Assembly (NCBI RefSeq): GCF_037039395.1
Contig: NZ_CP146242.1
Span: 1,116,001 to 1,180,000, forward strand
Direction: 5' to 3'
Origin: Agrobacterium vitis
GTDB taxonomy: Bacteria > Pseudomonadota > Alphaproteobacteria > Rhizobiales > Rhizobiaceae
Length of the DNA stretch: 64,000 bases
The notes beneath the pieces are model-generated. The model did not search any database. It saw only the letters and a program-made list of their open reading frames with translations, and was not told the DNA's origin. Each line of letters opens with the position of its first letter. Position 1 is the stretch's first letter. This document shows, piece by piece, positions 53,205 through 63,136 of this stretch. A program made the translations under genes and the position numbers.

Positions 53205-54905
53205 ATGAATACTCTGTCCAGGCCTGAAAGCAATTTTGCGGCGCGCCGAATCTGGCTTGCATCCTATCCCGCCTCGGTGCCTGCGGAACTGCCGCCCCTC
53301 GATCACGAATCGCTGCCCGAACTGTTCGATGAAAACTGCGTGACCTATGCGTCCCGCAAGGCCTTCACCAGCATGGGCCGCTCCATGACCTTCCAGGAGC
53401 TTGGTGAGCAGGCAACGAAAATTGCCGCCTGGCTGCAAGCGGAAGGGTTCAGCAAAGGCGACCGGATCGCCGTGATGATGCCCAACGTCTTGCAAAACCC
53501 GGTGATTGTGTTTGGCATCCTCAAGGCCGGAATGATCGTCGTCAATGTCAATCCGCTCTATACCCCGCGCGAACTGGCACATCAGCTGAAGGATTCCGGC
53601 GCGGTTGCGATTTTCGTGCTGGAGAATTTTGCCCACACGGTGCAGGCGGTGATGGACAAGGTGTCCCTACGCCGCGTGGTCGTGACAAGCATGGGCGACA
53701 TGCTCGGCCTGAAGGGCCATCTGGTGAATTTCATCGTTCGCAAGGTGAAGAAGCTCGTGCCTGCCTGGTCGATTGCCAATTCCCGAAGCTTCGCATCGGT
53801 GCTGGCAGCAGGTGGGAACGCCCGATTAAGGCCAGAACCCCTTTCCCGCAACGATATCGCCTTTCTGCAATATACCGGCGGCACGACAGGCGTTTCCAAG
53901 GGGGCGGTGCTGACCCATGGCAACCTCATTGCCAATACCATGCAGATGTCGCTATGGCTGGGTTCTGCTTTCGATACGCGCTCAAGACCCGAAACGCTGA
54001 CCTTCATCTGCGCTTTGCCGCTCTATCATATCTTTGCGCTGACCGTGAACGCCCTGATGGGCATTGCCTGCGGCGGCCACAATATCCTGATCGCCAATCC
54101 GCGCGACATTCCAGGCTTTGCCAAGGAGATGTCCCGGCATGATTTCAACATCATCATCGGCCTGAATACGCTGTTCAATGCCCTGATGAACAATGAGGCC
54201 TTCCGCAAGCTGGACTTCTCCCATCTGCAACTGACCTTTGCCGGTGGCATGTCGGTGCAGCGGCCGATTGCCGATCGGTGGCACCAGATTACCGGCTGCC
54301 CGATCACCGAGGGCTACGGCCTGTCGGAAACCTCGCCGGTGGCAACCGCCAACCGCATGAACGACAAGGACTTCAGCGGCTGCATCGGCATGCCGATTTC
54401 CTCCACCGATGTCGATATCCGTGATGAACAGGGCGAAAGCCTGGCTTTGGGAGAGGTCGGGGAAATCTGCATTCGTGGACCGCAGGTCATGGCAGGCTAC
54501 TGGCAACGCCCGGAAGAAACGGCGCGGGCAATGACCGCGGACGGGTTTTTCCGCACCGGCGACATGGGCTTCATGGACGCGCGCGGCTATACCAAGATCG
54601 TCGACCGCAAGAAGGATATGATCCTGGTCTCCGGCTTCAATGTCTATCCCAACGAAATCGAGGAAGTCGCGGTCATGCATCCCGGCGTGCTGGAGGCAGC
54701 GGCTATCGGTGTGCCCGACCCACATTCCGGTGAAGCCGTCAAACTGTTCGTGGTGCGCAAGGACCCAAGCCTGACGGAGCAGCAGGTCAAGGACCATTGC
54801 GCCGCAAACCTGACCAATTACAAGCGCCCTCGCCATGTGGCTTTTCTTGAGGAATTGCCGAAATCCAACGTCGGCAAGATCCTGCGCAAGGATCTGAGGC
54901 CTTAA
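53205..54905 (+). CDS. fadD: Long-chain fatty-acid--CoA ligase
   Basis: A 566-residue AMP-forming acyl-CoA synthetase that activates fatty acids for beta-oxidation. The P-loop is YTGGTTGVSKGAVLTH (about 223-238), the adenine region GYGLSETSPVA, and the hinge FRTGDMGFMDARGYTKIVDRKKDM precedes the C-terminal domain with the catalytic lysine (PKSNVGKILRKDL). The start follows GAGTGAGGA. The upstream operator suggests joint control with the fad operon at 15549. A hairpin at 54925 probably ends the transcript. Confidence 0.94.
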   Translation: MNTLSRPESNFAARRIWLASYPASVPAELPPLDHESLPELFDENCVTYASRKAFTSMGRSMTFQELGEQATKIAAWLQAEGFSKGDRIAVMMPNVLQNPVIVFGILKAGMIVVNVNPLYTPRELAHQLKDSGAVAIFVLENFAHTVQAVMDKVSLRRVVVTSMGDMLGLKGHLVNFIVRKVKKLVPAWSIANSRSFASVLAAGGNARLRPEPLSRNDIAFLQYTGGTTGVSKGAVLTHGNLIANTMQMSLWLGSAFDTRSRPETLTFICALPLYHIFALTVNALMGIACGGHNILIANPRDIPGFAKEMSRHDFNIIIGLNTLFNALMNNEAFRKLDFSHLQLTFAGGMSVQRPIADRWHQITGCPITEGYGLSETSPVATANRMNDKDFSGCIGMPISSTDVDIRDEQGESLALGEVGEICIRGPQVMAGYWQRPEETARAMTADGFFRTGDMGFMDARGYTKIVDRKKDMILVSGFNVYPNEIEEVAVMHPGVLEAAAIGVPDPHSGEAVKLFVVRKDPSLTEQQVKDHCAANLTNYKRPRHVAFLEELPKSNVGKILRKDLRP

Positions 54906-54924
54906 AGACACCGGGGCAGACAGT

Positions 54925-54960
54925 GACGAGATGGGGCTTTCCGCCCCTCTCGTCGGTCTT
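54925..54960 (+). terminator. Probable terminator of fadD
   Basis: GACGAGATGGGGC and GCCCCTCTCGTC (54925-54954) form a 12-bp stem with one bulged T, followed by GGTCTTCTCT. The U-run is imperfect. Confidence 0.6.
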
Positions 54961-55086
54961 CTCTGCCTTGCGGGGGAGAGAGGGCAATCCCCCCTCATTT
55001 CTATCGGATTATTTTTCTCCTTAAAACATTCCGGTTTTGGGAATTATGCAGTAGGTTCCCGTCCGTGATTGGATTGGAGTATGCGA

Positions 55087-56712
55087 ATGTACGCTATCGT
55101 CGAACAGCTGAAGTCCACCGTCGCGGCCACCGCCGCCACTGATATTCGCGGCGCTTTTGCAAGCGATCCCAAACGTTTCGAGCGGTTTTCCAGTCGCTTT
55201 GACGACCTGCTGATGGATTACTCCAAATGCGCCGTCAATGACGAGATCATGGCCCTGCTGGAAAAGCTCTGCACGCAAGGTGGCGTGGCTGAAAAGCGCG
55301 AAGCGATGTTTAACGGCGAGGCAATCAACTTTACCGAAGGCCGCGCCGTCTTGCATACGGCACTGCGCAATCGCGCCAATACGCCTGTCGTGGTCGATGG
55401 CAAGAACGTCATGCCGGATGTCAATGCTGTGCTGCACGCCATGTCGGCGTTTGCGGAAGGCCTGCGCCAGGGCACGATTACCGGCTCGACCGGTCTCCAG
55501 ATCACCGATGTGGTCAATATCGGCATAGGTGGGTCCGATCTCGGCCCCGCCATGGCAACGCTGGCGCTGGCACCGTTTCACGACGGCCCACGCCTGCATT
55601 TCGTCTCCAATGTCGATGGCGCCCATATCGCCGATACGCTGAAACTGCTGGAGCCGGAAACGACGCTGTTCATCGTCGCCTCCAAGACCTTCACCACCAT
55701 CGAAACCATGACCAATGCCGCAACGGCCCGGGCCTTCATTGCCTCGGCGCTGGGTGAAAGCGCCGTTGGCGATCACTTTGCCGCCGTCTCGACCGCGCTC
55801 GACAAGGTCGCTGCCTTCGGCATCGGCTCCGACCGGGTGTTCGGCTTCTGGGATTGGGTCGGCGGACGTTACTCCATCTGGTCGGCCATCGGCCTGCCGC
55901 TGATGATTGCTGTCGGCGCCGATAATTTCGTAGAATTCCTGGCCGGCGCCCATGCCATGGATATGCATTTCCGCACCGCGCCGTTCCGGGAAAACCTGCC
56001 GATGCTGCTGGGCGCGATCGGCTATCACCATCGCAATGTGCTGGATTACCCGACCCGCGCCATCCTGCCTTACGATCAGCGTCTATCGCGCTTCCCGGCC
56101 TATCTGCAACAGCTCGACATGGAATCCAACGGCAAGGGCGTGACCATCGATGGCAGCCCGGTGAAGGGTAATTCTGGACCGGTGGTCTGGGGCGAACCCG
56201 GCACCAATGGCCAGCACGCCTTCTACCAGCTGATCCACCAGGGCACGAGCGTGATCCCGGCCGAGTTTATGATTGCCGCCAAGGGATTCGAGCCGGAACT
56301 GCGCCACCAGCATGACTTGCTGATCGCCAATTGCCTGGCCCAATCGGCAGCCCTGATGAAGGGCCGCACGCTGGATGAGGCCAAGGGCCAGCTGCTGAAA
56401 TCCGGCATGGACCAGGCCAAGGCCGATCATATCGCACCGCACCGGGTCTTTACCGGCAACCGCCCGTCGATCACCTTTGTCTATGAACAGTTGACCCCTT
56501 TCGCGCTCGGTCGCCTGATCGCGCTTTACGAACACCGGGTGTTTGTTGAAGGCGTGCTGTTCGGCATCAATTCCTTCGATCAATGGGGTGTGGAACTGGG
56601 CAAGGAACTGGCAACCGGCCTGCTGCCGGTGGTACAGGGCAAGGCAGGAACCGATGGGCAAGATGCATCCACGGCAGGTCTGGTGGCTGCGTTGAGCCAT
56701 CTGGATCGATAA
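55087..56712 (+). CDS. pgi: Glucose-6-phosphate isomerase
   Basis: A 541-residue enzyme interconverting glucose 6-phosphate and fructose 6-phosphate. Both family signatures are present: [15 protein letters not shown] (about 262-276) and [18 protein letters not shown] (about 490-507). GGAG at 55077-55080 favours the ATG at 55087 over 55081. The VOC pseudogene starts 3 bp after the stop codon, and fructokinase is on the opposite strand just beyond, a sensible sugar-phosphate neighbourhood. Confidence 0.96.
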   Translation: MYAIVEQLKSTVAATAATDIRGAFASDPKRFERFSSRFDDLLMDYSKCAVNDEIMALLEKLCTQGGVAEKREAMFNGEAINFTEGRAVLHTALRNRANTPVVVDGKNVMPDVNAVLHAMSAFAEGLRQGTITGSTGLQITDVVNIGIGGSDLGPAMATLALAPFHDGPRLHFVSNVDGAHIADTLKLLEPETTLFIVASKTFTTIETMTNAATARAFIASALGESAVGDHFAAVSTALDKVAAFGIGSDRVFGFWDWVGGRYSIWSAIGLPLMIAVGADNFVEFLAGAHAMDMHFRTAPFRENLPMLLGAIGYHHRNVLDYPTRAILPYDQRLSRFPAYLQQLDMESNGKGVTIDGSPVKGNSGPVVWGEPGTNGQHAFYQLIHQGTSVIPAEFMIAAKGFEPELRHQHDLLIANCLAQSAALMKGRTLDEAKGQLLKSGMDQAKADHIAPHRVFTGNRPSITFVYEQLTPFALGRLIALYEHRVFVEGVLFGINSFDQWGVELGKELATGLLPVVQGKAGTDGQDASTAGLVAALSHLDR

Positions 56713-56714
56713 TC

Positions 56715-57233
56715 ATGTCCGCCCCAATTTTGCGGGTGGCACGACCGACTGACAGCATAGAAGGGCTTCGGCCCTTCTATCAATCTGGCCTCGGCTTTGA
56801 GGAAATTGCCTCGTTCCGCGACCATAATGGCTTTAACGGCGTGATGTTCGGCCATAAGCGCTGGCCATATCACCTGGAATTCACCCATCATATCGGGCAT
56901 TCAGTCGGACGGGCACCGACGCAGGACAATCTGCTGGTCTTTTATCTGCCGGAGGAGGATGCGTGGCAGGCGGCTGTCAACCGAATGCGGGATGCCGGTT
57001 TTCCACCTGTTACACCAAGTCTCGAAGATGCTCACGCATCCTCGACTTGAAGACATTGAAAATATCTTAAATGCATCAGAGGCTTGAGATATTTTCAAGG
57101 GGAATACGAAGAGTCATTTTCAATGAATCTTCGTATTACATCCTACAATCCCTATTGGGATAACCTCGGCAAGACATTCGAAGACCCGGATGGCTACCGG
57201 GTCGTTCTTCAGAATTCTGCATGGGCGCTGTAG
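56715..57233 (+). pseudogene. VOC-family (glyoxalase/bleomycin resistance-like) protein, broken by a small repeat
   Basis: The first part encodes MSAPILRVARPTDSIEGL through MRDAGFPPVT, a normal VOC beta-alpha-beta fold. Then the frame enters the repeat and stops at 57050. After the repeat it resumes with SYNPYWDNLGKTFEDPDGYRVVLQ and the natural stop at 57231-57233. Deleting the repeat plus one flanking duplicate (126 bp) restores one frame, VTSYNPYW, with about 130 residues. The enzyme activity of this VOC group is unknown. A truncated 112-residue product could still be made. Confidence 0.88.
57014..57136. mobile_element. Hairpin-rich 123-bp repeat (MITE-like), copy 2
   Basis: The three hairpins are AAGTCTCGAAGATGC/GCATCCTCGACTT (57017-57049), GAAAATATCT/AGATATTTTC (57058-57096) and AATACGAAG/CTTCGTATT (57103-57137). 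The direct repeat TAC flanks it (57011-57013 and 57137-57139); depending on where the ends are drawn the duplication can be read as TTACA. No protein is encoded, so movement would need a transposase from elsewhere. Confidence 0.85.
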
Positions 57234-57248
57234 AAATGCCCTTGGAAA

Positions 57249-58175
57249 TCAAAGCCCGATTTCATGCGCAAAGGGCGGATTGGCGCCTGCCCGCGATACC
57301 GTCACCGCTGCGGCCTTGGAGCCGAGCGCCAAGGCCTTGGCGATCTGGTCTTGCGTCAGTTTCGCCACTTGTTGCTTGGTCAGCAGGTTCTGCATTTTCA
57401 GCGAGGCAAGCACGCCAGCATCGAATGTATCGCCAGCGCCGACCGTATCGACCACTGTGACTTTTTCACTCGGCACTTCGACCTTGTGATCGGCTGTATA
57501 GCCGACCGCACCATCGGCGCCGCGGGTGACGACAACCAGTTTGGCGCCATGATGCAGCCAATGGCGAGCAAGCGTGTCTTCGTCGCCTTCCAGACCAAAC
57601 CAGGCGAGATCCTCATCGGAAAACTTGACGATGTCGGAAAGTGCGGCCATGCGGCGGATACGGGCCATATGGGCGGCCTTGTCCTTGATGAAGCCGGGGC
57701 GGATATTGGGATCAAGCGAGATCACCCGGGTCTCCTGCTCGCGGTTGAGCAGCGCTTCATAGGTCGAGCCGCAGGGCTCCGGGATCAGGCTGATCGCACC
57801 GAAATGCAGCGCTTCACAATCCTCGCCCAGGGCTGGCAGGTCGGCTTCGGTGATCATCCGCCCAGCGGTGTTCTCATCGTAGAAGGCATAGGTGGCATGG
57901 CCATCGACCAGCTTGACGAAGGCAATGGTGGTGGGGCGCGACAAGGTGGCGCAATAGCTGAAATCCACATGGCTGGCACGCAGAGTGTCACGCAGGATAT
58001 CACCCATCATGTCATCGGAAAGGCCCGTGAAGAAGCCGGAGGCAACGCCCAGGCGTCCAAGCGCAATGCCGGTGTTAAAGACCGCGCCGCCAGCATAGGG
58101 CGAAAAGCCTTTTTCGCCCAACGTCGTTTCGCGTGGCAACATGTCAATCAGGGCTTCACCGCAACACAGGATCAT
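57249..58175 (-). CDS. Fructokinase / PfkB-family carbohydrate kinase
   Basis: A 308-residue ribokinase-fold kinase. The N-terminal GEALIDMLPRE and GGAVFNTGIALGRLG (about 29-43) bind sugar. The C-terminal DTVGAGDTFDAGVLASL (about 243-259) holds the catalytic aspartate and anion hole. By sequence pattern fructose is the likely substrate, giving fructose 6-phosphate for the adjacent pgi product pool. Other ketoses are possible. pyrE lies 98 bp upstream in the same direction. Confidence 0.85.
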   Translation of the reverse strand: MILCCGEALIDMLPRETTLGEKGFSPYAGGAVFNTGIALGRLGVASGFFTGLSDDMMGDILRDTLRASHVDFSYCATLSRPTTIAFVKLVDGHATYAFYDENTAGRMITEADLPALGEDCEALHFGAISLIPEPCGSTYEALLNREQETRVISLDPNIRPGFIKDKAAHMARIRRMAALSDIVKFSDEDLAWFGLEGDEDTLARHWLHHGAKLVVVTRGADGAVGYTADHKVEVPSEKVTVVDTVGAGDTFDAGVLASLKMQNLLTKQQVAKLTQDQIAKALALGSKAAAVTVSRAGANPPFAHEIGL

Positions 58176-58273
58176 TCTGGCCTCCCAAACCGGGCTTTCG
58201 GATAAACTTCAATCGATTTAAAGCAGAAAGCGAAGAAATGCCAGCCACCCTGGCGGATCTTCGCGAGGCAGCC

Positions 58274-58966
58274 TCAACCCAGCGTGCTGACCCCGCCATT
58301 GCGACCGGACCATTGCAGCGGGGCATCCAGGAATGCTTCCACTTCCGACAAGGTCTTGCCATCAAACAGTTTCTGGTCACGGGCCACGGCAAGGACGTTG
58401 CGCCAGGTGGCGATATAATGAAGTTTGACGCCGCCGTTTTCGAAACGCTGATGGGCTTCCGGGAAGATGCCGTAGAAGAACAGAGCGATGCCGTGATCCA
58501 CCACACCACCTGCGGCCCGCACGGCGTCGATAAAGGTAAACATGCTGCCGCCTGCCGTCGTCAGGTCTTCAATGACAAGCACCCGGGCACCGTCAGGCAT
58601 ATGGCCCTCAATCTGGGCGTTGCGGCCATGACCTTTGGGCTGCTTGCGCACATAGATCATTGGCAACGCCAGGCGATCGGCCAGCAGAGCGGCAAACGGA
58701 ATGCCAGCGGTCTCGCCGCCGGCAATGCAGTCGAATTGCTCGAAACCGGCATTGCGCAGCAGCGTGGCGAAAGCGAAATCCATCACCGCAGAACGGACAC
58801 GCGGATAGGATAGAAGCTTGCGGCAATCGATATAGACGGGGCTGCGCATGCCGGAAGCCAGCTTGTAAGGCTCAGACGCATTGAAATGCACCGCCTTGAT
58901 TTCCCAGAGCATTTTTGCCAGCAGTTCCGCCATGACGGCCGGATCGGAAAAGGAAGTCTGGGTCAT
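58274..58966 (-). CDS. pyrE: Orotate phosphoribosyltransferase
   Basis: A 230-residue enzyme joining orotate and PRPP to form orotidine monophosphate. The PRPP-binding motif is [13 protein letters not shown] (about 128-140), and [19 protein letters not shown] and [17 protein letters not shown] (the flexible loop lysines) are present. The start at 58966 follows ACAGGAGCACCG; the frame is open further to 59029. pyrC and pyrD are at 60722 and 28469, so the pathway is dispersed. Confidence 0.95.
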   Translation of the reverse strand: MTQTSFSDPAVMAELLAKMLWEIKAVHFNASEPYKLASGMRSPVYIDCRKLLSYPRVRSAVMDFAFATLLRNAGFEQFDCIAGGETAGIPFAALLADRLALPMIYVRKQPKGHGRNAQIEGHMPDGARVLVIEDLTTAGGSMFTFIDAVRAAGGVVDHGIALFFYGIFPEAHQRFENGGVKLHYIATWRNVLAVARDQKLFDGKTLSEVEAFLDAPLQWSGRNGGVSTLG

Positions 58967-59190
58967 CGGTGCTCCTGTCTTCTGCGCAAATGGGTCAGCC
59001 GGGCTGACCGCAGTCGCTCCGGCAATCACGAGGCGAGGCTGCGGCGGGGGTAGACATATCCTTGCCTTTGACCGCGCGGCTTTAACGCATCCATGCCCAT
59101 AGCAGGAAGCTGGAAGGCAGGCCAGAGGATATATCCAGGTAAAAGCGCGGGTGATTTACGACCGAACTGCCTTTTGTTTTCGGCGGCATT

Positions 59191-59231
59191 TTGTCGTTTC
59201 GGGTAAACCGGCGACCACTTTTCCCTGACAA
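59191..59231. repeat. Palindromic intergenic repeat, copy 3
   Basis: TTGTC at 59191 and GACAA at 59227-59231 bracket a core that, read on the minus strand, matches 41414-41455 (GGGAAAAGTGGTC then CCGGTTT). It lies at the 3' end of the diguanylate cyclase gene, where it could terminate transcription. Confidence 0.7.
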
Positions 59232-59234
59232 CCT

Positions 59235-60410
59235 CTAGGCGCTGCCAGCTTCCACCGAAGGGCCACTCTCCCAGTTTGCCACTGCCGTTTCGACCCGGTT
59301 GCGGCCGAGCCGTTTGGCATTGTAAAGCGCATTGTCCGCCAGGTTGAGAATCTCATCGAAGGTCAGGCCGGATGCCGTGCCATAGGCAATGCCGACACTG
59401 GTCGTTGCCACGAAACGGTCTCCATCTACCACGACTTCGCGATCCTGAAGCTGGCGCCGGATTCGCTCGCCGATCCACTCGGCCCGCCCTGGCGCAGCAT
59501 TTTCCAGCACCGCCGCAAATTCTTCGCCCCCCAGGCGGGTGACGCAGGAAAGGCCGATGGCTGCTTTCAGTTCCGCAGCAATATTGCGGATCACAGCGTC
59601 GCCGACAGCATGGCCATAGCGGTCATTGATCGCCTTGAAACGGTCGATGTCGAAGACCAGCATCGCCATATCCTCGCGGAAGATCCTGGAGCCATGCGCA
59701 TGAAACAGCGCCCGGCGGTTGTAAAGGCCTGTCAACGCATCGGTCATGGCCTCCAGCCGGTGCCGGGCCGTGATCCGGGCCTGGTGCATGGTCAAAGACA
59801 GAGCGCCGATGCCGCTCATCCCGGCAATGCAGACCGCTATGTTGATGTCTTCCGTCCAGCCGGTCGGTGCCACTGCCAATTGCCACTCGCCACGCTGGAG
59901 CAAAGCCAGTGCGCAGGCGAGGAAAGAGAGGCTGGTGGCGCCGTAAAGCACGGCCATGCCGGCAAGCACGCCGGGCGATTCCGCCCGTCCAAGCCAGTAT
60001 TGATGGGCAATTGCCAACATCACGATGGCGGTGCCGGTGTTGAACAGCATAAAGCCGATGCCGCCATATCCCGATAGAAAGGTCACACTCAGCACGATGA
60101 CGGCAATGCAGGAGACACCGATCAGCATCTTGAAGGGTATAATCCCAGTGCGAAACTGCCTGGCGGCTGCATAAAGGATGAAGAAGCCGGTGATCATCGA
60201 GGAGATGGCGAGCGCCCCGAGGCCTCTGGAGGGGGTCGAGGTGAAAAGGCCGTAGGTCAGAATTCCGAACATGGTGAGGGCAAGTCCGATAACCCAGCTG
60301 AGCAGGAAGGAGTTTTCCCGCCGCGCCATCCATGTTCCCAGGAAGGTGAAAAGAAGACACAGTGTGGAAACGCCCAGGGCGAGAAGTAAAGAACTGAAAT
60401 CCACCATCAT
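59235..60410 (-). CDS. Membrane-bound diguanylate cyclase (GGDEF)
   Basis: A 391-residue cyclic-di-GMP synthase. Residues 1-200 contain about six or seven membrane helices without a recognised sensor-domain name, and a short linker leads to a GGDEF domain (about 215-380). The active-site loop is intact, RLGGEEFAAV, and the FDIDRFKAINDRYGHAVGD block carries the metal-binding aspartate. No inhibitory RxxD site is obvious directly before it. Start at 60410 or the next codon. The HD-GYP phosphodiesterase gene is 1.5 kb away, on the same strand. Confidence 0.9.
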   Translation of the reverse strand: MMVDFSSLLLALGVSTLCLLFTFLGTWMARRENSFLLSWVIGLALTMFGILTYGLFTSTPSRGLGALAISSMITGFFILYAAARQFRTGIIPFKMLIGVSCIAVIVLSVTFLSGYGGIGFMLFNTGTAIVMLAIAHQYWLGRAESPGVLAGMAVLYGATSLSFLACALALLQRGEWQLAVAPTGWTEDINIAVCIAGMSGIGALSLTMHQARITARHRLEAMTDALTGLYNRRALFHAHGSRIFREDMAMLVFDIDRFKAINDRYGHAVGDAVIRNIAAELKAAIGLSCVTRLGGEEFAAVLENAAPGRAEWIGERIRRQLQDREVVVDGDRFVATTSVGIAYGTASGLTFDEILNLADNALYNAKRLGRNRVETAVANWESGPSVEAGSA

Positions 60411-60518
60411 ATCTGCCCTGAAACGCGTGAGTATGAGGGGATAAGGTGGAACCCGGCGCCCCCTATAGCATGTCACGCGATGAGGAATTCACCTGACATG
60501 CTCCAGGATTTTTCTTTC

Positions 60519-60561
60519 GCATGTCTTTTCCGAAACCACTGCACAGTTTCGGAAGACATGC
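60519..60561. repeat. Large palindrome in the pyrC-diguanylate cyclase gap
   Basis: GCATGTCTT..CCGAAAC pairs with GTTTCGGAAGACATGC around a 9-base loop, with two unpaired bases on one side. It looks like the common rhizobial palindromic repeats with GCATGTC/GACATGC ends. The remainder of the 311-bp gap (60411-60721) shows no gene. Confidence 0.65.
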
Positions 60562-60721
60562 CGCAGAACACCAATGAAATACCCAGACCGCGTTTCTGCC
60601 CGGACCCCGTCCAGGAATAGGTTCTATGCCAATATTCGCCTTCAAAAGCTTCGCGAAGGATAAATTTCAGTTTGTCCTTACTCCATCATGACCACCAACT
60701 TGATGGATGATCCGGGTTGGG

Positions 60722-61774
60722 TCAAGCCTCTATTGCGGCCTCGACGTCCCAATGGATTGGAAACATCGGATCGAAAACTGTGACGGGTCCAGCACCCGTT
60801 TCGATCTTTGCCGGAAAGGCGACCGGTGCCTCACGTCTGACCAGGGTTATTGTCTCGTCGTTTGGCTTAAGCCCGTACCAGGCCGGACCGTTGAGCGAGG
60901 CAAAGGCTTCCAGCCGGTCGAGGGCCTCGTCCTCTTCAAACACATGGGCAAGGCAGCTCATCGTGTTGATGGATGTATAAATGCCGGCACAGCCGCAGCC
61001 GCATTCCTTCAAAGGATCGACATGCGGGGCCGAATCCGTACCAAGGAAAAACCGGCTGTCACCGGAGGTCGCGGCACGCCGCAAGGCCAGCCGATGGCTC
61101 TCGCGCTTGGCGACCGGCAGGCAATAATAATGCGGCCTGATGCCCCCAACCAGAATGGCATTGCGGTTGATGATCAGGTGATGGGTGGTAATCGAGCCAG
61201 CCAGATTGCTATCGGCACTGAGGATATAGTCGATCCCGTCGGATGTCGTCACATGTTCCATCGTCACCTTCAACTCGGGTAGACGGCGGCGCAACGGGTC
61301 CAGCACCGTGTCGATAAATACAGCCTCACGGTCGAAAATATCCACCTCCGGCGTCGTGACTTCACCATGCACACAGAGCGGCAATCCGATTTTCGCCATC
61401 CGCTCCAGCACTGGCATCGCCTTGTCGAGATCACGCACCCCGCCATGGGAATTGGTGGTGGCGCCAGCCGGATAGAGCTTCACCGCCGTGATCAATCCGC
61501 TTGTCTTACCCTTCTCGACATCATCAGGGCTGGTCTGCTCGGTCAGGTAAAGCGTCATCAGCGGCTCGAAGCGATCGCCCTTCGGCACAGCTGCCAGAAT
61601 GCGCTGCCGATAGGCCTCTGCATCCGCTGTCGTCACCACCGGCGGCACGAGATTGGGCATGATGATGGCGCGGGCGAAGTGCCTGCTGGTATCGCCGATC
61701 ACACCTTCCAGCATGGCTCCATCGCGTAGATGCAGGTGCCAGTCATCGGGGCGGCGAATGGTAAGCGAGCGCAT
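60722..61774 (-). CDS. pyrC: Dihydroorotase (class II)
   Basis: A 350-residue zinc enzyme closing carbamoyl-aspartate to dihydroorotate. Metal ligands are in [10 protein letters not shown] (about 10-19), the carboxylated lysine in [13 protein letters not shown] (about 97), and further histidines in VHGEVT and MEHVTT; the catalytic aspartate is in GTDSAPH. Length and the [10 protein letters not shown] block are those of class II, E. coli-like enzymes. The start is at 61774. Located between a diguanylate cyclase and an HD-GYP gene with no evident link to them. Confidence 0.95.
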   Translation of the reverse strand: MRSLTIRRPDDWHLHLRDGAMLEGVIGDTSRHFARAIIMPNLVPPVVTTADAEAYRQRILAAVPKGDRFEPLMTLYLTEQTSPDDVEKGKTSGLITAVKLYPAGATTNSHGGVRDLDKAMPVLERMAKIGLPLCVHGEVTTPEVDIFDREAVFIDTVLDPLRRRLPELKVTMEHVTTSDGIDYILSADSNLAGSITTHHLIINRNAILVGGIRPHYYCLPVAKRESHRLALRRAATSGDSRFFLGTDSAPHVDPLKECGCGCAGIYTSINTMSCLAHVFEEDEALDRLEAFASLNGPAWYGLKPNDETITLVRREAPVAFPAKIETGAGPVTVFDPMFPIHWDVEAAIEA

Positions 61775-61881
61775 GGCGGATCTCCGGCGAGTATCAGGCT
61801 TGGCGGCGCTGCAAACTGCTTGCGCCCTATATCCATGCTGGAAATACCATGTTCAGCGTTGGAGGCAAGCGCGGCGTGCCT

Positions 61882-62970
61882 TCAGGCGATTTTGTCCAGT
61901 GGCAGGGCAGCGGCCTTTCTGGCTGCTTCCTCGGCCTGTTCACGCCGGTCCATCTCAATAATCTCGCGGATTGCCGGTAGCGCCCGTTCGAATGCGGCAA
62001 CGCAGGCCGGGTCGAACTGGCTTCCAGCCCGCGCCAACACATGGTCCACAGTCCGTTCATAGGACCAGGCAGGCTTATAGGGGCGCTCGGTGGTCAGGGC
62101 ATCGAAATTGTCGGCTATACAGACGATCCGGCCGGATAGAGGAATAGCGTCGCCCGCCAGGCGGTTGGGATAGCCTTGCCCATCCCAGCGCTCATGGTGG
62201 CTGGCGGCGATTTCAGCGGCAAGCTGGAGCAGGGAGGAATGAGACTGGGCGAGAATGTCGCTGCCGATCTGGGCATGAGACTGCATCTGGCGATATTCGG
62301 ATTCGGTCAATCGGCCCTGCTTGAGCAGGACCGTGTCAGGCATTGCGACCTTGCCGATATCATGCATCGGCGCGGCAAGCTTCAGATCGGTGCAGAACTG
62401 TTCCGGTAATCCCATTTCGCGGGCAATAGCCTGCGCATAGGCGGCAACCCGCAGCGTGTGACGGGATGTATCCGGGTCTTTGTAGCCCGCTGCCAAGGTC
62501 AGGCGCTCAATGATTTCCTGTTCGCGCTGCCGCAGCTCGCCCACCGCCCTATCCACTTCACGTCGCAGCCATTCGGCCTGATCGGCCAGCTGGCGACGGG
62601 CAATCGACAGGCTGACGATATTATGGATGCGGGCCTGGAATTCGACCGGGTTGACCGGCTTGGTCAGAAAGTCGATAGCCCCGGCATTCAACGCCTCCAT
62701 GCGCGTTGTCATATCCTTGTCGGCGGTGATGAACACGACCGGCACCTGGGCATATTTCTCGAAACGGACGATCTCTGTGTAAAGCTCGACGCCATTATAC
62801 ACCGGCATCTGGTAATCGATGATGGCAATATCGAAATCCAGCTCCGGCAGCGCGGAGAGCACTTCTTCCGGGGTTGAAAAGGCCACGGGCTCGCAATGGT
62901 CGATTTTCTTGACCAGGCGGGTCAGCAGTTTCAAATTGGTATTGTTATCATCAACCAGCAATATACGCAT
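61882..62970 (-). CDS. Response regulator with HD-GYP phosphodiesterase domain
   Basis: A 362-residue two-domain protein. The receiver (1-about 120) has VDDNNTNLK, the phosphate-accepting Asp in IIDYQMPVYNG, and LTKPVNP. A coiled linker leads to an HD-GYP domain (about 150-345): SRHTLRVAAYAQ, MHDIGKVAMPD, SHHERWDGQGYPNRLAG. It should hydrolyse cyclic-di-GMP in a phosphorylation-dependent way. The hybrid kinase gene next upstream (63137 to beyond 64000, same strand) is the natural partner. Their spacing of 166 bp allows separate or joint transcription. Confidence 0.92.
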   Translation of the reverse strand: MRILLVDDNNTNLKLLTRLVKKIDHCEPVAFSTPEEVLSALPELDFDIAIIDYQMPVYNGVELYTEIVRFEKYAQVPVVFITADKDMTTRMEALNAGAIDFLTKPVNPVEFQARIHNIVSLSIARRQLADQAEWLRREVDRAVGELRQREQEIIERLTLAAGYKDPDTSRHTLRVAAYAQAIAREMGLPEQFCTDLKLAAPMHDIGKVAMPDTVLLKQGRLTESEYRQMQSHAQIGSDILAQSHSSLLQLAAEIAASHHERWDGQGYPNRLAGDAIPLSGRIVCIADNFDALTTERPYKPAWSYERTVDHVLARAGSQFDPACVAAFERALPAIREIIEMDRREQAEEAARKAAALPLDKIA

Positions 62971-63136
62971 TATAGCCTCCGCGACCGTCAGGCCACTTGT
63001 TTCAATTGTCTGCGGGGTTCAGTGCGCCCCGTACATTTCCCCAGGCATTCCCTCAGGGCGTTACAGCATCGTATGTTTTATCAACCGTATATAAGATGCG
63101 TAACACTTCGACTTTACTGTAGAGTGTCACGCCGTT

